Positions 12,039 to 27,230 are shown, counted from the stretch's first letter. The stretch is DNA of 64,000 nucleotides from Mucidula mucida (GCA_015501055.1 JADNYV010000047.1:62001-126000), one strand, 5' to 3'. Notes: generated by a model not told the origin, from the letters alone. Numbers and translations are program-made.

Positions 12039-15000
12039 ATGTGGATTCTAGCTGGACCGTTCGACAACCCCGTCAAGGATGAGCTTCACTATACCAGTAT
12101 GTCGCATCGCCACGCGGAGATGGACACCTCGTTCACCGTTTGCAGAGCAGAAAGTGTTGAAGCCTGGAAAGTCGTACTTGCTCGGTAGAAAGGGCCGGCC
12201 CTTGACGCTCAATAGCAAAAAGATCTCACATGAGCATTGCCTGTTTATCGTTGGCGAATACCCGTTGGACAAAATAGTATGCCGCACGAAACCTTGCGGT
12301 TTGACTGCTAACACAAGTATTCCAGTCAGATCCTACCTTTAGGCCCACTCTTGAAGTCGTCAGCAAGCGCACCAAAGCAATCAAAGTTTACAGAAACGAT
12401 GATTTAATCCCTGCCAGTGAGAATACTTCGGTAGTCCTGCAACATAACGACAAGCTTGGGGTTGCCACAGACATTGAGCTCTAGTGCGCTTATATTGCCC
12501 CCTCGCGTTCATTATCCTCCTGACCTTTCTAAAGCGCCATTTGGCAACCACTCTGCTTCTTCGTCAGTTCGCCAAGACTGTCACTACCACTTGATTCATT
12601 GGCTTCTCTTGGTCAGGCTTCCGACGCTCTGTACGATCTGTGCTAACATTCTATGCAGCAATTAGTCTCGTCTACATCCATAATCCCCAGGTTACACACC
12701 ATATCACGCAATATTGCGACGCGTCGCCTGCAATTGCCGCCTCCCTGCTCTCAGCTTGCTCCATCTTCACGCCGGAGTGGCTGACCGAGGTCGTCCGCAT
12801 AGGGGCTCTGCCCGGTGACGACAAGGATTCATTGGAATCCAACTATCACCTTCCGTCCTCCCAGAAATATTACCCCAAATGTGCTGATTCTCTGGATAAG
12901 AAGTTTCATAACGACAAGACATGGCTCCCGAACGAATCACGCCTGGATCTCTTCAAGTCATTTCGTTTCTTGTGCGTTGGCGATCAGTCGCGCGATATTG
13001 ATAGTGAACTTCGAATCATGATTGAACGTGGCGGAGGCGCCATCGAAACATTTAATGTCCAGGATGGTGTGTTCAAGTGGAAGAAGTCTCTGTCGCGAGG
13101 CGTGGCCAAGGAGGCCGCTTGGGTTCTCGCTATCGCTGATCCCGACGCGATGACCGCTGCCATCGGAAAAGTAACGTGGGACAAATTTATTGGTGAAGCA
13201 ACGGAGTGAGTCTTTCAACAAGTCGTGGTTCAATTGCGTCTTGATATCTCAAGCTTCCACGTTGGATTTGCGACTTTCAAGGAATTAATTGAAGCCGTTC
13301 TTATGGCTGATGTTTCTTCGCTGCGTAGCAAATCCTCAGGTGCGCTCAAAGTTGTCTGCCAGTTCTACTTCTTATGAATAAAAAGGATATATTGACGCTT
13401 CACAATCTTCGACTGTTCTGCGCGAAGAAGAAATTTCGGAAACTCCAGACGAACCCGCACCACCTCCTACTCGCAGAAAACTTTTTCGGCGTGCGGCGTC
13501 GCGTCAGCCCTCACAGGAAGTAGGTATTACCATGTCAAATCCTGACAGTAATAATACCGCTGCAACTGTCAGCAGCACCTCGTTCTCATTTTGTCTCGGG
13601 CTAACGTCTTTCCTTCATGCAGTCGACCTCGGAGCTCTCAGTATCAGCACCCGACCCTCAAACGGCCATATCGAATTCTGCAGAAGAGGCCGTACCTGCT
13701 CGACGTGTAGGTCGCTTCGCACGGGAACTGAGGAAAGTCTAACATGATCCAATAGAAATTGAAGAGACGCGTTATCACACAAGAAAACAAAGAAGAGCTC
13801 GGGATAATGGAGTCAACTCAGCCTGAAACGGAGCGTCGCGTGAGTATCAAATCTCCCCAATGGCACACTGATATCTGAGATCATCTAGCCTTTGACACGT
13901 CGTGCACAAGGAGGTTTTCCAGTCATTACGGGTATAGACGATAACTCGGTTTTGCTGGATCTATCCCCAGACACTACAGGTCCGCCACCAGAGACCGAAA
14001 CCCCTGCAAGCTCTTCCAGCTCCGTAAGTCATACTTTCGAAAAGACAACGGGTTATTCATCGTCGTTTTTAGGTACCCCCTCCACGTTCTACAAGACGGC
14101 CGTTGTTGAAACGTCGACGAGAGACAGTTGAAGAAGCTCTAGACTCCCAATTCGCCTCGTTAGCCCCGAAAGAAGAGCCCTCGTACAAGAAACATAAGGC
14201 CTTATTCGACTCTCTTGATCCAGATAATGCAGGTGTCTCGTTCGACGGTACCGCATTCAGCCAGACGCAATTTGGATCTGATACTGCTGGGAGTGCAGGA
14301 TTCCTACGAACGGTACACGAAGAAGAGGAAGAGACGCAGACACAGTCCACGGGTCCCACTCAGTCCCGAGGTCAGAAAAGGAAAGCGAGTGAGACCGAAG
14401 ATGTCGAAATGGCGGAAGTTGGAGAGGCCTTACAACCGCGCTCGATGACACAGTCCTCAAGCGAACTGCCTCCTTCAAAGAAACGCGCTGTGGAAAACGT
14501 CAATGCTGTCGAACGTCTGCCCACTACAGTTGTCCAGGATGGCCATATGCGGCCTCCGCCTTCGACTGTCAAGGCTTCCAAGTCAGCTAAACCTGGTGCA
14601 GATCCCGGGAAACCTGATACGGACGCGGCGTTTTTGAAGGCTATCGCGTCGACGAAACGAGGGAAGAAGAATGAGGACGAGTTTGACAGAGAGTTCAACA
14701 AGCTCAAGATATCGAAGCCGGATTTGGAGAAGGACGCTGTGCATGAGCAGTGGAAGGTTTTGGATGACTTCGGGGACGACACGAATATTCGGGGGAATTT
14801 TATGGTGCTTGTTCCTTTGGAGGTGTTCAAAAAGGATGACCGGGCGAGGAGGAGAGCGGAGCCGAACCAAGAGTGGGATGGACTGCCCAACTTCAAGAAG
14901 TTCAAGAAGGTTTGACATGCAAGCCTTGCTTCTTATGTCGCTGACATGTCCCACAGAAAATCATGGACAGGACGCGGAGTGTTGTGGTCGACTTGGTCGT

Positions 15001-15520
15001 TAGCGATCCCGCGACGTTAAAATCTACAGAACAACGTATGGACACTTGTCGTTTCATAACCCTAACAACTGACTTGCTTGTTCACTCAGAATTTCCGGGC
15101 ACGGATACCCAAGACTTCGCGTATGACGACAAGCCCAAAAAGTCCAAGTCCAAGTCCAAGGCGAAAGCCCAATCCCCTAAAGAAGAACCGGATACGACTT
15201 CGATCGCGTTGTTTGACTCTGATGATGATGAAGAGGTACCGGAAGCCAAGACAAGGGGAAAGAAGAAGGCCCCTGCAAAGGCAGGCAAAGGAAAGGGACG
15301 CGCTGCGTCCAAGTCACTGTTCATCGAGGACTCGGAGGACGAGTATGACGGAGGAGGAGCAGCATTGGATGATGATGACGATGCTGAGACGCTGCGCTCC
15401 CAGTCGGTTAGGCCGCCGCGGCGAGGAAAGAAGGTCGCGCCTGTGCAGATGCTGGTGGCTGAAGACTCGGATGACGACGTTGTGGTTGTGGCGCCCGCGC
15501 GAGGCGGACGGAGGCGATAG
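12039..15520 (+). CDS. Nibrin / NBS1 (Mre11-Rad50-Nbs1 complex subunit)
   Basis: In the MRN complex this nuclear protein recruits Mre11-Rad50 and the ATM/Tel1 kinase to DNA double-strand breaks. ATG 12039 gives MWILAGPFDN. Intron 12097-12145 joins to KVLKPGKSYLLGRKG and KKISHEHCLF, the FHA core with its Gly-Arg and Ser-x-x-His signatures. From about 12640 a BRCT region reads QVTHHITQYCDASPAIAAS and FTPEWLTEVVRIG, followed by a second BRCT-like segment (FRFLCVGDQSRDIDSELR). The long acidic/Ser-rich C-terminal half contains LPNFKKFKK near 14885, matching the Mre11-binding NFKKFKK of vertebrate nibrin, then acidic clusters and a basic RGGRRR end at 15520. Around 12480-12660 the FHA-BRCT junction meets a TAG that is avoided only if a GTGCGC donor at about 12484 is used. 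That splice is not settled. The identification itself is strong. Confidence 0.85.
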
Positions 15521-16136
15521 CGGTCTTTCTATTGTACTGTATGTCTTTGATCTCTGTTCTGCTTCAATCTCCATATTTGATTTGAGCTTTTTTGCTACGA
15601 CTTGATCTGCTTCAACAAAGCTTGATCGGAGACCAGTCGCTTTGTCGGGCAGCGGCTTATCGCTCTCCTATATAGGGCGAGGTTGCTCCATCCGGTTAGT
15701 GTAACGGGAAAAGAAGTCGGCGTTGGACGCGAGTGAGATGGGTTCAAACGTTTGGCGTCACTCTTATCCTCCGTTACCGCCACGCCACCCCTATACGTCG
15801 GCGTACCGCGCTCTGTTTTTCGTTTTGATGTTTGTGGACTCTTTGTTCGCGTTCGCTCAGAGCTTTCGCGACTGCGTGTAGGGTTTCGTTCCTCCTAGTT
15901 ACATACATCTCATTCAAATGTGGAAGACCGCTTCAAGCGTGCAGAAACGAAATTGAGGCGGATGGACAATTTCATTCTCTGCATGTGTAAGTTATTTCAC
16001 ACTTCAGAAAACTTATCCCGCTCTGACCTCCACTCCAGCTCCTATGATGATTAGCTGTCAGTTTTTAAATTCATAAAATGTGTATGGGATGGAACAACCT
16101 TTGTTGCTCGTTCGACGTCGCTCCTTCCTCTTGACC
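15521..16136. other. Intergenic region between nibrin and the DUF6534 gene
   Basis: No coding frame of interest. A tatataggg sequence at about 15670 and several pyrimidine tracts could belong to the promoter of the downstream gene. A gatgggttcaaacg string near 15740 resembles a tRNA B box but does not fold (see rejected list). Confidence 0.4.
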
Positions 16137-18003
16137 ATGTCGGCTGAGCCTATTGAATTCGACGAGTCGCTGAACAGCAGGTGCGTGGGGGACCTTTTGA
16201 GGTGCAGGTGGCAAATACTCATTTACTATTACAGCATGGGCGCTCTGTTTATCGGAATGGTCCTCGGCGCTGTGTGAGTGTTCCGTATTTCTCTAACGCC
16301 ACCGTAACTCATAACGGCTCACTCGGCAGTCTCTGGGGTGGTGAGTCTCCGCATCCGCATCCGCATCCTTGTTCTCCGGCTGAAACTATGCCTGCCCCCC
16401 AAAGTTTCCTGTGTGCAGACGTGGTACTACTTTGACAACTTTGGCAAAGACCCTGTTTACTTGCGCGTGACTGTACGTCGTTTCCTGCTGTTAATGTGAT
16501 TGCCAAAATCCTGAGTCGAGGTCCTCTAGGTCTTTGTTACTTGGTGCAGCGATACGGTCCATCAGGCGCTTATCACGCATGCAGGTGATCCTTCATACCG
16601 TCGATAATTAGACTGTCGACTCATTCATGATTCCATACAGTGTATACCTATGTTATTACTGGTTTTGGGGATCGGAACGGCCTCAATACAGTGCTTTGGT
16701 GCGTCTTGTTATCCTAACCGCGCTGGATTGATTATGAACGTCCGACTATAGGAGTATTTATGTTCGTAGCGGTCTTCGTTTTGTGTGGTCAACCTGACGA
16801 GGTCCCTAGCTGGAAGTCCTATTCAACGGCCTCACCGGCTTCTTGGTGCAATCGTTCTTCGTGCATCGCATTTGGACGTGTGAGTTTGCTCTCACTATTT
16901 TTCAAGAGGGTGCCGGCTGATGAAGAATTAGTCCGCAGAAACGTATCCGTCGTCCTCTTCATTGTGAGTGCTCCTTGTACGCAATGGAACCATTCCTCAC
17001 TTTCTTTACCAAGAGTGCACTTGTAGCTGCAGAGTTTGGTAAGCAATTCAACCTCCTTCTTCCCTAACGTTCTGAATCTGGGTTTGTTCAGCGGTATCCC
17101 TCGGTAAGTTCCTGAAGTGGCCCGTACTTTCCATAGCGTCTAACGGGTTCTCACTGGCAGCTTACGTGGGTCTGGGCATGCGCCTCAAGACCTTTGACGA
17201 GCTAGTGCAGATCAAGGGAGTGTCCATGTCGATCAACGGGTTGGCTGCTGCTGGCGACGTGGCGATTTCCATAGCTATCTGCACTATGCTGGAATCATCA
17301 AAGTCTGGGTTCGGTTGGAGTAACCACGTCATCAACCGACTGGTGCGCCTCACTTCCTCTCTTCATCGCAGAGCGTTAATTGGAATACAGATGATTTTCG
17401 CTATCAACTCCGGACTGCTGACATCCCTCTGCGCCATCATGTCGTTGATATGTGTACGTTTACAGTGACTCTTGGTTCGTATAGGATTCTGAGCTCTCAA
17501 CAGATCACCGCGTTACCTGACACGTTGATTTATTTTGTATTCTACTTCATCAGTGCGTGACTTTTCTGCGAAAGGAGTTTTATGCTCATTATCGCTCCCA
17601 TTCTAGTTGGTCGCTGCAAGTCCGGGCTAGTGCTTGTTATGCCGATTTCACTGACTATCGTATAGTCTACTCCAATTCCCTCCTTGCCACTCTCAACTAC
17701 CGCAAAAGCATGCGCACACCCCAGCAGTCCTCTCGAGGAGAATCACATTCGCTCCACGATAGGAATACTTCAGGGAATCGTCTCTTCTCTCGTGTGAACC
17801 ACGCACAGGTAACCATCCTCACTCCCTGCAGCCCAGCACCTGTTCTTGACGTTCTGTTTCAGAAACCTGGAATACAAGTGCAGATCGAGACGATCCATCA
17901 GGACGACTTCCATGCGTCAGCCAGCATTGAGGTTGTTGACCCGGACAAGCAGTCGGTGGCTGGTCGATCGACACATAAGCCGTTCGACGTGGAGTTGGCG
18001 TGA
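16137..18003 (+). CDS. DUF6534-type seven-helix membrane protein
   Basis: A family expanded in Agaricomycetes with a multi-pass membrane topology; its molecular role is unknown. The start at 16137 (MSAEPIEFDESLNS) is followed by an intron (about 16181-16234) and then by short exons separated by roughly 50-base introns. These give the conserved order: SMGALFIGMVLGAVLWG, a WYYF(D)NFGKDPVYLR segment, the HQALITHA-like motif, VLFNGLTGFLVQSFF, SINGLAAAGDVAISIAIC, FGWSNHVINRL, INSGLLTSLCAIMSLI and SNSLLATLNYRKSMR. The Asn-Ser-Leu-Leu-Ala-Thr-Leu-Asn-x-Arg box is diagnostic of the family. The C-terminal tail after about 17730 is hydrophilic (Ser/Arg/His-rich) and probably cytoplasmic, ending DVELA at 18003. 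Exact splice sites in the middle were not all fixed. No frame break was seen. Confidence 0.82.
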
Positions 18004-18205
18004 TCGTCAAGTTGCTGAAATTTATTTTCATTTGCATAGTTGGATGTCAGAGCAGTAGATGCGAAGATGGAGTCGATATATAGAGTGTACTATATACATG
18101 CAAGGGAGCTGCAATGTTAGGCGAACAAATGCTGAGTAGCCCGAAGGAAAAACTCAAAGTGCCGTCGAATGTTACTCGAAGTATACGTCAGGGCATCGTG
18201 GTATA

Positions 18206-19063
18206 TCATAAGTAAGCGAGAGGAACATGACGCGGGTAGTGGAAAGTCCGGAAAGAGTATCTCTGTAAGAACAAGTAGAAGTCCATCGGAGTACTACACA
18301 AACTTGAACTCCCCGGTCCCAGTACCCAGACGTTCCTCTTCCTCAAAGGTTCCGACAAGGCAAACTTCATCGTCCAGTCATCCGTTCCAGGTTTGAATAA
18401 AACGACTTTCTCTTTGGCTGGCGGAACCTTTGCCGCCCATGCTGGCACACTTTCAGGAGGGCCCTCGGGTATGCGCCGCTCAGATCTTGTCTTCCTCCTC
18501 TGCCTCTCTCGATTCCTGCAGAATCCCAAATTCATGCGCCAATTGTAAGCTTCGACGAGCATCTCCATAATTCCCGCAAGGACCGTGTACCGCACAGGGT
18601 CCGTGTCCTGGGGATCCGGCCAGTCAGCGAGGGACCACTCGTCGCGATTCCAGATGTACGTTGCCTCGTGCACCATCTCGTTGTGGTGCTGCGTACACAC
18701 TGCATCGTAGAGACGATAGAGCGCGTATTGTTGCGTATCGCGGGAAGCGAACAAGTCGAAATTTCGGATTTTGTTGATATTGTCGTGGCGTTCGTATATA
18801 TAGTCTGGAGAGCGAGTGGATAGTTCTACCAGGGATTCGACGGACAGAGGTGGTGGCATGCGAGAGTAGGGGAATGCAAGCCGGAAGAGAACGCGCCAGG
18901 GATGGCGCGTGCGTTCGAATATATATCTGCTGCAGTGGATGAGGATCAAGGGATGGCGAAGGTTATTAGGAAGGCGTTGGATGAGCGACCATAGTTTATC
19001 CCATACGGCGTCCAGCCAGCGCTCGGTGTGCGAACGTTCTGAATGTACGAGTGGCACCGGCAT
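18206..19063 (-). CDS. Unrecognised 285-residue protein, single exon
   Basis: A long uninterrupted frame from ATG 19063 to the stop at 18206. I do not recognise a family. The protein is rich in Trp, Arg, Tyr and Leu (for example RHPWRVLFRLAFPYSR, SPDYIYERHDNINKI, YALYRLYDAVCTQ, YIWNRDEWSLADWPD), which looks like a folded soluble protein rather than chance. The C-terminal third is more basic and of lower complexity. There is no signal peptide or clear membrane segment. It is divergent from the HNH-like copy that starts at 19197 (134 bp between start codons), so the two may share a promoter. Confidence 0.5.
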   Translation of the reverse strand: MPVPLVHSERSHTERWLDAVWDKLWSLIQRLPNNLRHPLILIHCSRYIFERTRHPWRVLFRLAFPYSRMPPPLSVESLVELSTRSPDYIYERHDNINKIRNFDLFASRDTQQYALYRLYDAVCTQHHNEMVHEATYIWNRDEWSLADWPDPQDTDPVRYTVLAGIMEMLVEAYNWRMNLGFCRNRERQRRKTRSERRIPEGPPESVPAWAAKVPPAKEKVVLFKPGTDDWTMKFALSEPLRKRNVWVLGPGSSSLCSTPMDFYLFLQRYSFRTFHYPRHVPLAYL

Positions 19064-19196
19064 CTTCTTGACAATGACATTGACAAGTTCGAAGAGACGT
19101 GACAGTCACTGCACCGTGACCAAGTTTCAATCTGTATTCTGCCGTCATCATTTCCTTCCACCAATATCCATCTGTACAACTGACGTAACGGCCACC

Positions 19197-20336
19197 ATGA
19201 ATGATCCAGAAATCGTCAAACCACAGATTCCGCGTCTGCCCCTAGAGGAACTGGAGTATCTTTCTGTTTCTCATCCCATTCACAATCGCTATTTCTTATC
19301 GTTCGGTTGTCGGACGGAGCGTGGCACCTTGAGGGCGATGTCGAGGATTCTCGTGCTCCAAGCGGCGACAATCGTTGCCCAGACGGAAGGGTATCTGTCT
19401 TTGTCAAGAGAAGCGGGGCCGCATGCGCAAATATCGCCTGACGTTCTCATTCCTGCCGGTCGGTACTACTTCCATGCGACCGACCCCGCCTTGGCCGACT
19501 ATAGCATCTGTGGTCATTTCGACGCATGGGAACCGCCTGACGGTCCTGATGCTCTTCCTGAACCCTGGAGGACGCTCGCCCAGGCGTATAACCCGAAGTT
19601 GGACTTTGTAGACTGCAGTGCCAGCGACTTCGCCGGCTGGGTGAAGAGGGCAGATGAATGTTGTGTCCTCACGGGACCTTGTTGAGTGTCAACATGTTGT
19701 GCCGCAAGAGCATGCAGATTGGGTACGTGTTTTCCAGTTTGCCTGGCTGCGTCTCTGTTAGGCTTTTCGCCATGGCATAACATCCCGCGCTACTCAGTCT
19801 CCAGCGATGTATCCGTTTGGGGTTCGCCGTAACATTGATGATGTCCGATTTCTCATGACGATGAATCCCTTCGTCCGTGATCTTATGGACAACGGTCTTT
19901 TTGCGCCTTTTCCGCTTACTGCTGCAGATGGCTCGATTGCATTTGTGGCGTACTTCTTTTTCTCCTGCCAAGACAGCCTCTGGTCTCAATTTTCATTGCC
20001 GTACTCTCGACATGCCATCCAGAATATCTCCCTACCTGCTATACATTGGGTTTGCGTGGACAGTAATCAAGTTCATAGTGATTTTCGAGACTGGACCTAT
20101 TGTCAGAAAGCCTCTACCAAGCTGGTCTAGTACATCTGTACATCTTGATCTGCTTGAGAATGCTGACCACTCTGCCAGAGAAGAGGAAGTATGATGGATC
20201 TGAAAGTGGCGGTGGTAGCGACATGTATGAGTCTGACATGGACATGGCGCGGTTTGGTCGCCTTCGTGAAGAATATATGGAACAGCACCCTGAGGTGTCT
20301 ACCACGGGCGACCCGACCACTCAGAGGTTCGTGTAG
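19197..20336 (+). pseudogene. HNH_2-type nuclease-like gene, frameshifted copy
   Basis: A Kozak-like gccaccatga surrounds ATG 19197 (MNDPEIVKPQIPRLP). The frame runs through FGCRTERGTLRAMSR, YFHATDPALADYSICG and DFAGWVKRADECC to CCVLTG. Compared with the minus-strand homologue at 55787-56941, eight bases are missing at about 19675, so the frame ends at once (CCVLTGPC) before the motif that follows in the intact copy (ECQHVVPQEHADW, with the putative metal-binding His). An extra T at about 19953 also shifts YFFSPAKTAS to YFFFSCQDS. The 3' part (MTMNPFVRDLMDNGLF; SESGGGSDMYESDM) is otherwise well kept, so decay is recent. The family is widespread in mushroom genomes; its biological role is unknown. 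Confidence 0.75.
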
Positions 20337-20429
20337 GACTTGTGTAGGATAGTCACTGAAATTAAATTGTTATTCTACCTGTAATTCTTAAATTTCGCTC
20401 GATGGCTACTAGTAGATAATGGCTTGGTC

Positions 20430-20740
20430 ACATAGTTCATGTGCTGGTGTCCTTCGATTCATGTTTTCTCTCCCCGAAAAAAACTGCCTCTGGCATTGAA
20501 TACCATTGCCGTGCCACCAAGAGTCTCTCTTCATCTTATTCCGGCTGGACAATCATCAAGTTCTTTATGCCTATGTAAGAAAACGTAGGCCATGAGTACG
20601 GCTGGACATCTTGATCAGCTCAGAATGCTGACTTCTGTGAGCAGAGAAGAGGAAGCACGATGCATCTGACACGGGGACAGACAGCAATAAAAGTTCGGAG
20701 CAGAACGGACATGAATTGTTTTTGCGTGTATGCACGATTA
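20430..20740 (+). pseudogene. 3' remnant of an HNH-like gene
   Basis: Matches the C-terminal coding part of the HNH-like family: the run from about 20470 (tctccccgaaaaaaactgcc) through cattgccgtgccaccaag and tggacaatcatcaagttc parallels the intact copy's YHCRTL...FAWTVIKF region. After a degenerate intron come gaggaagcacgatgcatctg and the Ser/Asp/Glu-rich tail. The N-terminal two thirds are absent. The tail is closer to the array-internal remnants (near 33260 and 46063) than to its immediate neighbour at 19197, which links the left flank of the array to the array spacer. Confidence 0.6.
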
Positions 20741-21057
20741 TACTTGTTTTGCTATTGAGTGCAAGCACGATACTAGTTGCCGTACACAACCTCAAAGGGT
20801 CTGCGGACAATACATACAAAGTTCTCGGTAACACGGTCTGCAGTAGCTTAAGTGATAAGCAAGTCGTGGTGTTGAAGTTTCCAATGATACCGAATGTTCG
20901 ACCTTGCTAACCATGAGCTGATGCTAATATAAACGGAACTTGTTGCGGCTTTCTATTAGGCTGACTACGAGAGACTAAGCTGATGCGTCTTTCCTGGAAC
21001 CAGTTGACATCTACAACACACCGAGATTCTATAGAAACTGCGACTACACAGCCACAT
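20741..21057. other. Short intergenic stretch before the tRNA gene
   Basis: No gene recognised. Homology to the HNH remnants fades out here, and no obvious repeat was found before the tRNA acceptor stem begins at 21058. Confidence 0.4.
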
Positions 21058-21157
21058 GGCGCTATAGTGTAGTGGCAGCACATGGGATTCTGATGTCGAA
21101 CATGTTTACGTAGACGGTGATTTTCCCATAACCCAGGTTCGACCCCTGGTAGTGCCT
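21058..21157 (+). tRNA. tRNA-Gln (anticodon CTG) with a 29-base intron
   Basis: A full cloverleaf can be drawn. The acceptor stem GGCGCTA (21058-21064) pairs with TAGTGCC (21150-21156), with one G-T pair. The D stem GTG/CAC (21067-21069, 21079-21081) sits in TATAGTGTAGTGG, the typical tRNA-Gln A box. The anticodon stem TGGGA (21083-21087) pairs with TCCCA (21124-21128), and the loop TTCTGA places CTG at 21090-21092. The T arm is CCAGG-TTCGACC-CCTGG (21133-21149). The intron is 21094-21122, immediately 3' of base 37, where nuclear tRNA introns lie. Directly downstream, cctggtagtgcctattgatcttcttt is tandemly duplicated. The tandem array's breakpoint lies inside this intron. Confidence 0.88.
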
Positions 21158-21394
21158 ATTGATCTTCTTTCCCTGGTAGTGCCTATTGATCTTCTTTTTA
21201 CGCCACACCATACTGTTACAACGATAAAACGAATGAGCCATACTCTGCGCTCGCCACTCCGCTACTCTCTTCGAAGTTTGTTCAAGGGCCTTTGAATGCG
21301 AAACTTGGGACAGGACCCGTCGTCCTTCCACGTCATGATCTTTTAAAAGTACACATGGTCACTAAATAACGATAATGCAAAACAGTGCGAAATA

Positions 21395-24977
<3,583 letters not shown>

Positions 24978-25349
24978 CTACGGGATGTCTTCATGCGTCT
25001 TGGCGCGTATACGTTTTGCTGTGGCTGTGCGTACTCCGTGCATGGATGGCCGATAAGCGCAACACTTTGTGGCTGTGCTGAGCGTGCTCAAAGCTGCTCG
25101 ACCTTTGAGATTAAATATCTTGCGAACGACGACCTCTGTTGCTTGAAACTCTTCAATATAATCGTAAAATACATGCTTTGGAAGCTGTAGCGTACAGAGT
25201 ATCCTCGTAAATAAGAGTTTCAAAAAGTTTGAACGTCAACCACCGGGCCGCTGCACTCCGGATGCATTGAAAAAGCGTTACAAGTCCACAAATTCAAACA
25301 TCGTACCGACGTGATGCGTCCGGCCTGATGGGCCCCATTGAGCTAAAAA

Positions 25350-25383
25350 GGAGCCTCCAGTCAACTCAATGACTGGAGGCTCC
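25350..25383. repeat. Perfect 14-bp hairpin
   Basis: ggagcctccagtca (25350-25363) and tgactggaggctcc (25370-25383) are exact inverted complements separated by actcaa. Flanking aaa and ttt extend the stem after a single bulged C. The same sequence is at 38085-38118. It lies at the 3' end of a small minus-strand open frame and could be a terminator-like or transposon-derived element. Function is unknown. Confidence 0.7.
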
Positions 25384-25633
25384 CTTTCAGCTCGCACTGG
25401 TTGATTAGACCGGTGGCCTCTATTGAGGACTTGAACAGAATGTCCAAAGACGGCGTACCACTATGTGGGACGTCTGACATGCTCCCCATTGTATCCCCTA
25501 GAACCCCGCGGCCATGCCATTTCTCGTAGAGCAGGAAGGTTAGCTCTAGGGTTCCGGGGAGCATGCCGTTTATAAAGCAGGTCTAATCTACGACTTACCT
25601 GACAGTGAGATGAGAGAGGAAAAGAAGGACATG
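25361..25633 (-). CDS. Possible small two-exon gene with a TATA box (unit 1)
   Basis: On the minus strand a TATATAAG box (25659-25666) is followed about 25 bases later by ATG 25633, encoding MSFFSSLISLSG and then a GTAAGT donor at 25598. If the acceptor is near 25484, the frame continues with MSDVPHSGTPSLDILFKSS to the stop at 25361, a protein of roughly 52 residues. It does not end in a CaaX box, so a mating-pheromone precursor is unlikely, and I recognise no family. The putative intron contains an inverted repeat (catgctcccc 25478-25487 with ggggagcatg 25556-25565). Expression is unproven. Confidence 0.3.
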
Positions 25634-27023
25634 GTGCATCTCCCTCTGTCCAGCTGGCTTATATACCCTCTTCAAGGTCCAGACTGTTTGACGGCCTCCG
25701 ACACCGAATCGGACTTGTGTTAGCGACTGACTAAGCCACGAGACTCAACCAGGTACCACAGCAAGAACTTAAGGAGGAATGTGTTCGCGTTCGTAGAACT
25801 AGGCTAGGCCAGGTGTATAAACGAGATCGGAACTAAAGTACAATGATACTACACTACTGCTTATATACTAGTAAGTCTGTGTTTGAGACTCCTTGTCCAT
25901 ACGCGTTTCCACTAGGGATGCTCCACGCCCTTGACCCAGTGTGGTATGCTACTAGTCCGTGAAACCATTAAATATGAGTGGTAACTGCATGTAAGTAATA
26001 ATACTGAAACGTCCATGTGTGCTACGAGTGTCGGCGGTGTGTATACAATAGGGAGTCCATGAGGTATCAGCATGTATGATGTCATCCATGTGTTGGACGT
26101 GTGTCCGACATGAGTACGGCTTCGGTAATGAAAAGGAGTATGATCGGTGATGAAACAGATGATGAAACAGTCCGTTGGTTGATAAGACAAGCCCCCCGAT
26201 AAGATATGATAAGATTGAAAATGTGAAAATATGGTGATTCATAACAACTTGGTGACGTGAAACGGACTTGGCACCCCGAACTGCGCCACACTTCTTTCAT
26301 TCATTTTGGATATACCTACCACCGTTAGAATGCGCTCTTTTGTAGCTCTCTCAAACTATACCAATAACGTCGCAATACGCTATCTCAATTCACGAGTACA
26401 TCCTCAAAAAAAACTCATCTCCGTGTCTTGCAATATTCAGAAGCCCATTGGAGCGAGTCTGGGCACTACCAAACTGTACCTTACTATCCTTGACTTTGAC
26501 GTATAGTTGTATTTGCTCGTAGCTTAACCCGCAGCCTTGTTGGTATTGTTCGCTTCCAAAAATCCTGCCCAGTATAAAGAATGAATGGACATTGTCATTC
26601 AGTACAGCTAGAGAAGCACAGCAGAAATCCGAAGAATAGTCAGGGTATCGAAGAAGCACGATCTGATCCCTGGAAACGCGAAATAGTGCCGTGTTTGGTG
26701 TGGTGTGTACAGACGGAATTCCTGTTTTCCCGTCAATAACGACTCCTTGAACATTACACTCACCTTCGCGTTAACTGTCCAAACTATGAATGGTAAGACT
26801 CTTGACCTTTTTCCCATGCTGGAATCATCCTCAGAAGTGCACTTAGGAACAGCGTCAGACGACTCGCTCAACCGAGTTAGAGAACAGCGGGCGCCAGTGA
26901 GCAACCAATTCGTAGTGCAGTAGCTCAACTTGTACAGATCCGAGTTCAGCTTGGGGAGAGCTCAAAAGCCGGAAGGAGAGTGAAAAGTAGCCTAGGTGCG
27001 TCGTCACGCTCATTCCTGGCACG

Positions 27024-27230
27024 CTCAATTCCTCCAGATTTGGGTTCAGAATTTTTTGAGGACTAGATACGCCGGTCGCCCAAGTCCAGCACATGACCCA
27101 CTCAATTCGTCCAGATTCGCGTTCAGAATTGAATTAAGGCGCCGCAGCAAGAGTTTGTATGGCGTGGACAGGACGTCGTCGCGTTCATTTCCGACTCGCT
27201 CAATTCCTCCAGATTCGGGTTCAGAATTTT
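27024..27230. repeat. Minisatellite, three copies (unit 1)
   Basis: A 30-odd base element, ctcaattcctccagattcgg followed by gttcagaatttt, occurs at 27024, 27101 (diverged) and 27199. Spacing is 77 and 98 bases, with related flanks (cgttcatttccgact). In unit 2 the same place carries four copies, which accounts exactly for the 68-base length difference between the units. Confidence 0.75.

Noticed and set aside
15660..15780. tRNA-like B-box string (gatgggttcaaacg) after ccggttagtgtaacgg
   Set aside because: No T-stem complement and no acceptor stem can be drawn. It is probably chance similarity.
25361..25633. Mating-pheromone precursor
   Set aside because: The size is suitable, but the product ends QSLS without a CaaX cysteine, and there is no receptor gene nearby.
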